From CBCYMI01 sp965183855 (GTDB taxonomy: Bacteria; Pseudomonadota; Alphaproteobacteria; Caulobacterales; Maricaulaceae): a stretch of DNA of 26,023 nt. Below the pieces are notes generated by a model. The model was not told where the DNA came from. It did no database searches and saw only the letters and a list, made by a program, of their open reading frames with translations. The DNA is taken from NCBI GenBank assembly GCA_965183855.1, contig CBCYMI010000009.1:1-26023 (forward strand). Reading direction: 5' to 3'. Below are positions 24,780 through 26,023 of this stretch, piece after piece (within the stretch, counting starts at the first letter, position 1; the number at the start of each line of letters is the position of its first letter). Both the position numbers and the translations under genes were made by a program.

Positions 24780-26023
24780 CTAAATTTGTGATTTCTGTTT
24801 ATCCTCATTTCCAGAAGTATGATACGTTAGCCAAGATGGAGATAATTGAGGAATTCCAAGATAATATCCTTGTAGTTTATCAATTCCTAAATTTGTCAAT
24901 AAAACGGCATCAGCTTCACAATTAATCCACTCAGCCACGGTTTGAAGAGAAAATGTATTGGCTAAATCAATGACCATACGAACAAATGCCTGGTTTTGCC
25001 TAGAAGTTGATATGTCTTCAATAAAAGAACCATCTATCTTGATCTGATCTACCTCCAAAGCCAACAAATTCCTAAAAGACGTAAATCCAGCCAGCACCAA
25101 AATCATCAATTGAAAACCTACATCCCAAACGTCTGGACTGAAACGAGAAATTTGCAGCCCTGTCTTTATCTTGTATCGCAACCGTTTCTGTTAACTCAAT
25201 AATTAAACGATTTGTAATATCTGTATTTTTTCTTAAAATCTGGAGATATTCCAGACTATGAGTACGATTGGTTACTGTTCCACCCGAAATATTAACAGAA
25301 AGCTCAAGATTAGGAAACGCTTTAAGGGTTTGAAGTGCTAATTGTAAACATTTGAAGTCCAGCTGAAAAATTAAATCACTTTTTTCTGCAATTGGAATAA
25401 ACCTATTGGGTAAAACCAAATGATTTTCTTCATCATAAAGTCTTATTAAGCATTCATAATAATCAATCACACGACTTTTGGAATTTACAACGGGCTGATA
25501 GGAAAGTGTGATTTTATCTTCTTTTAATGCTTTTAAAATACTTTTTTCACTTAATAAGGATTGATCCAGTTTACCAGTTTGAACTGGGATATCTTTTTGA
25601 ATTTCTGATAGAGTACCGTTTTTAATTGCTTGTGATTGTACTTTTGCGAGAACCAAATTTCCTTGCTTTGCCTGGGCATTCAACACAATACTGCTAACAG
25701 CAAGATGCACCTCAACAATCAAATCATCCGCTTTATAAGCAGAGTGTTTTTTAAGGGATTCTATTCGTTTAATAATTGTTTGTGCTTGTTGTTGAGTATA
25801 TTGTGTAAGAATTAATCCAAACGCATTACTATCAACTCTCGCCAAAACATCAAAATCACGTAAGAGTTTTCTAAGCTGTCTTGCTAATTGTGATAAAATA
25901 GCATTTGCTTCATCTGGTCCTTTTCTTTGCTGAATATCAGCCAGATTGGTAATCATAATCACATAACAAACTGCTCGTTGCCTTTCATCACGCTTTTGTT
26001 GCTTACATAAATTATCCAGATAT
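24780..26023 (-). pseudogene. EAL-domain cyclic-di-GMP phosphodiesterase with degenerate GGDEF, frameshifted and partial
   Basis: The frame is open to the window edge on its 5' side, so the N-terminus is missing; the GTG at 25962 is internal. The GGDEF-like domain has LARVDSNAFGLIL where active cyclases have GGDEF, so it should not make c-di-GMP. The EAL domain keeps YYECLIRL (EAL motif as ECL), LSVNISGGTV, IELTETVAI and SIDDFGAG. The frame then breaks and resumes in another frame with GFTSFRNL, VDQIKIDGSF, QTVAEWINCEA and DKLQGYYLG. Metal- and substrate-binding residues are all recognisable once joined, so the ancestor was probably an active phosphodiesterase. The break is a tandem CCAG-CCAG at 25087-25094 (minus strand CTGG twice); deleting one copy gives DDFGAGFTSFRNL. 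As read, the product stops soon after DDFGAG. Confidence 0.85.

Noticed and set aside
1..26023. CRISPR array, tRNA, rRNA, toxin-antitoxin or phage defence system
   Set aside because: I saw no regularly spaced repeats, no tRNA T-arm consensus, and no gene pairs of these kinds; all sizeable frames are explained by metabolic, envelope, translation or IS genes.

Overview
The window is AT-rich (by eye about one third G+C) and reads as chromosomal DNA of an alphaproteobacterium. The gene content fits the acetic acid bacteria and relatives (Acetobacteraceae, Rhodospirillales): a DUF1134 lipoprotein, a lipid A/Kdo cluster of DUF374 acyltransferase, waaA, lpxK and lpxL, tandem PaaI-like thioesterases, and an F1 gene order starting atpH-atpA-atpG. 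A low-GC, possibly host-associated member such as a Commensalibacter-like organism would fit. The genus is inferred from gene style only; no 16S or other marker is present.

Layout. 1-780: a TerC-family membrane protein broken by one extra T. 1063-4127: atpH, atpA and atpG of the F1-ATPase, after which atpD and atpC do not follow. 4340-7459 (minus): a bifunctional PutA facing the atp genes. 7635-8738 (plus): a GT4 glycosyltransferase. 8774-13293 (minus): an envelope operon read as DUF374 acyltransferase (frameshifted), waaA, lpxK, lpxL. 13570-16485 (plus): a Cys-based tyrosine/dual-specificity phosphatase, an MscS channel and two hotdog thioesterases, then a doubtful 42-residue secreted peptide. 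17011-18816 (minus): lepA. 19244-19843 (plus): DUF1134 lipoprotein. 19907-20447: a decayed IS1595-type transposase. 20801-24544 (minus): pheS and pheT. 24780-26023 (minus): an EAL protein with a degenerate GGDEF domain, broken by a 4-bp tandem duplication and running off the window.

How the genes work together. The middle of the window is mostly envelope biology: LpxK phosphorylates lipid A, WaaA adds Kdo, LpxL and the DUF374 protein are acyltransferases, and a phosphatase and a glycosyltransferase flank them. I propose that these two flanking genes help make a phosphate-poor, sugar-substituted lipid A. The rest is housekeeping (ATP synthase, proline catabolism, translation).

The most striking feature is decay. 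Three otherwise recognisable genes (terC, DUF374, EAL) each carry one small insertion that breaks the frame, and an IS copy is riddled with lesions. This is either recent pseudogenisation in a shrinking genome or a sequence-quality problem; reads would decide. I found no convincing new defence or mobile system, CRISPR array, tRNA or rRNA.
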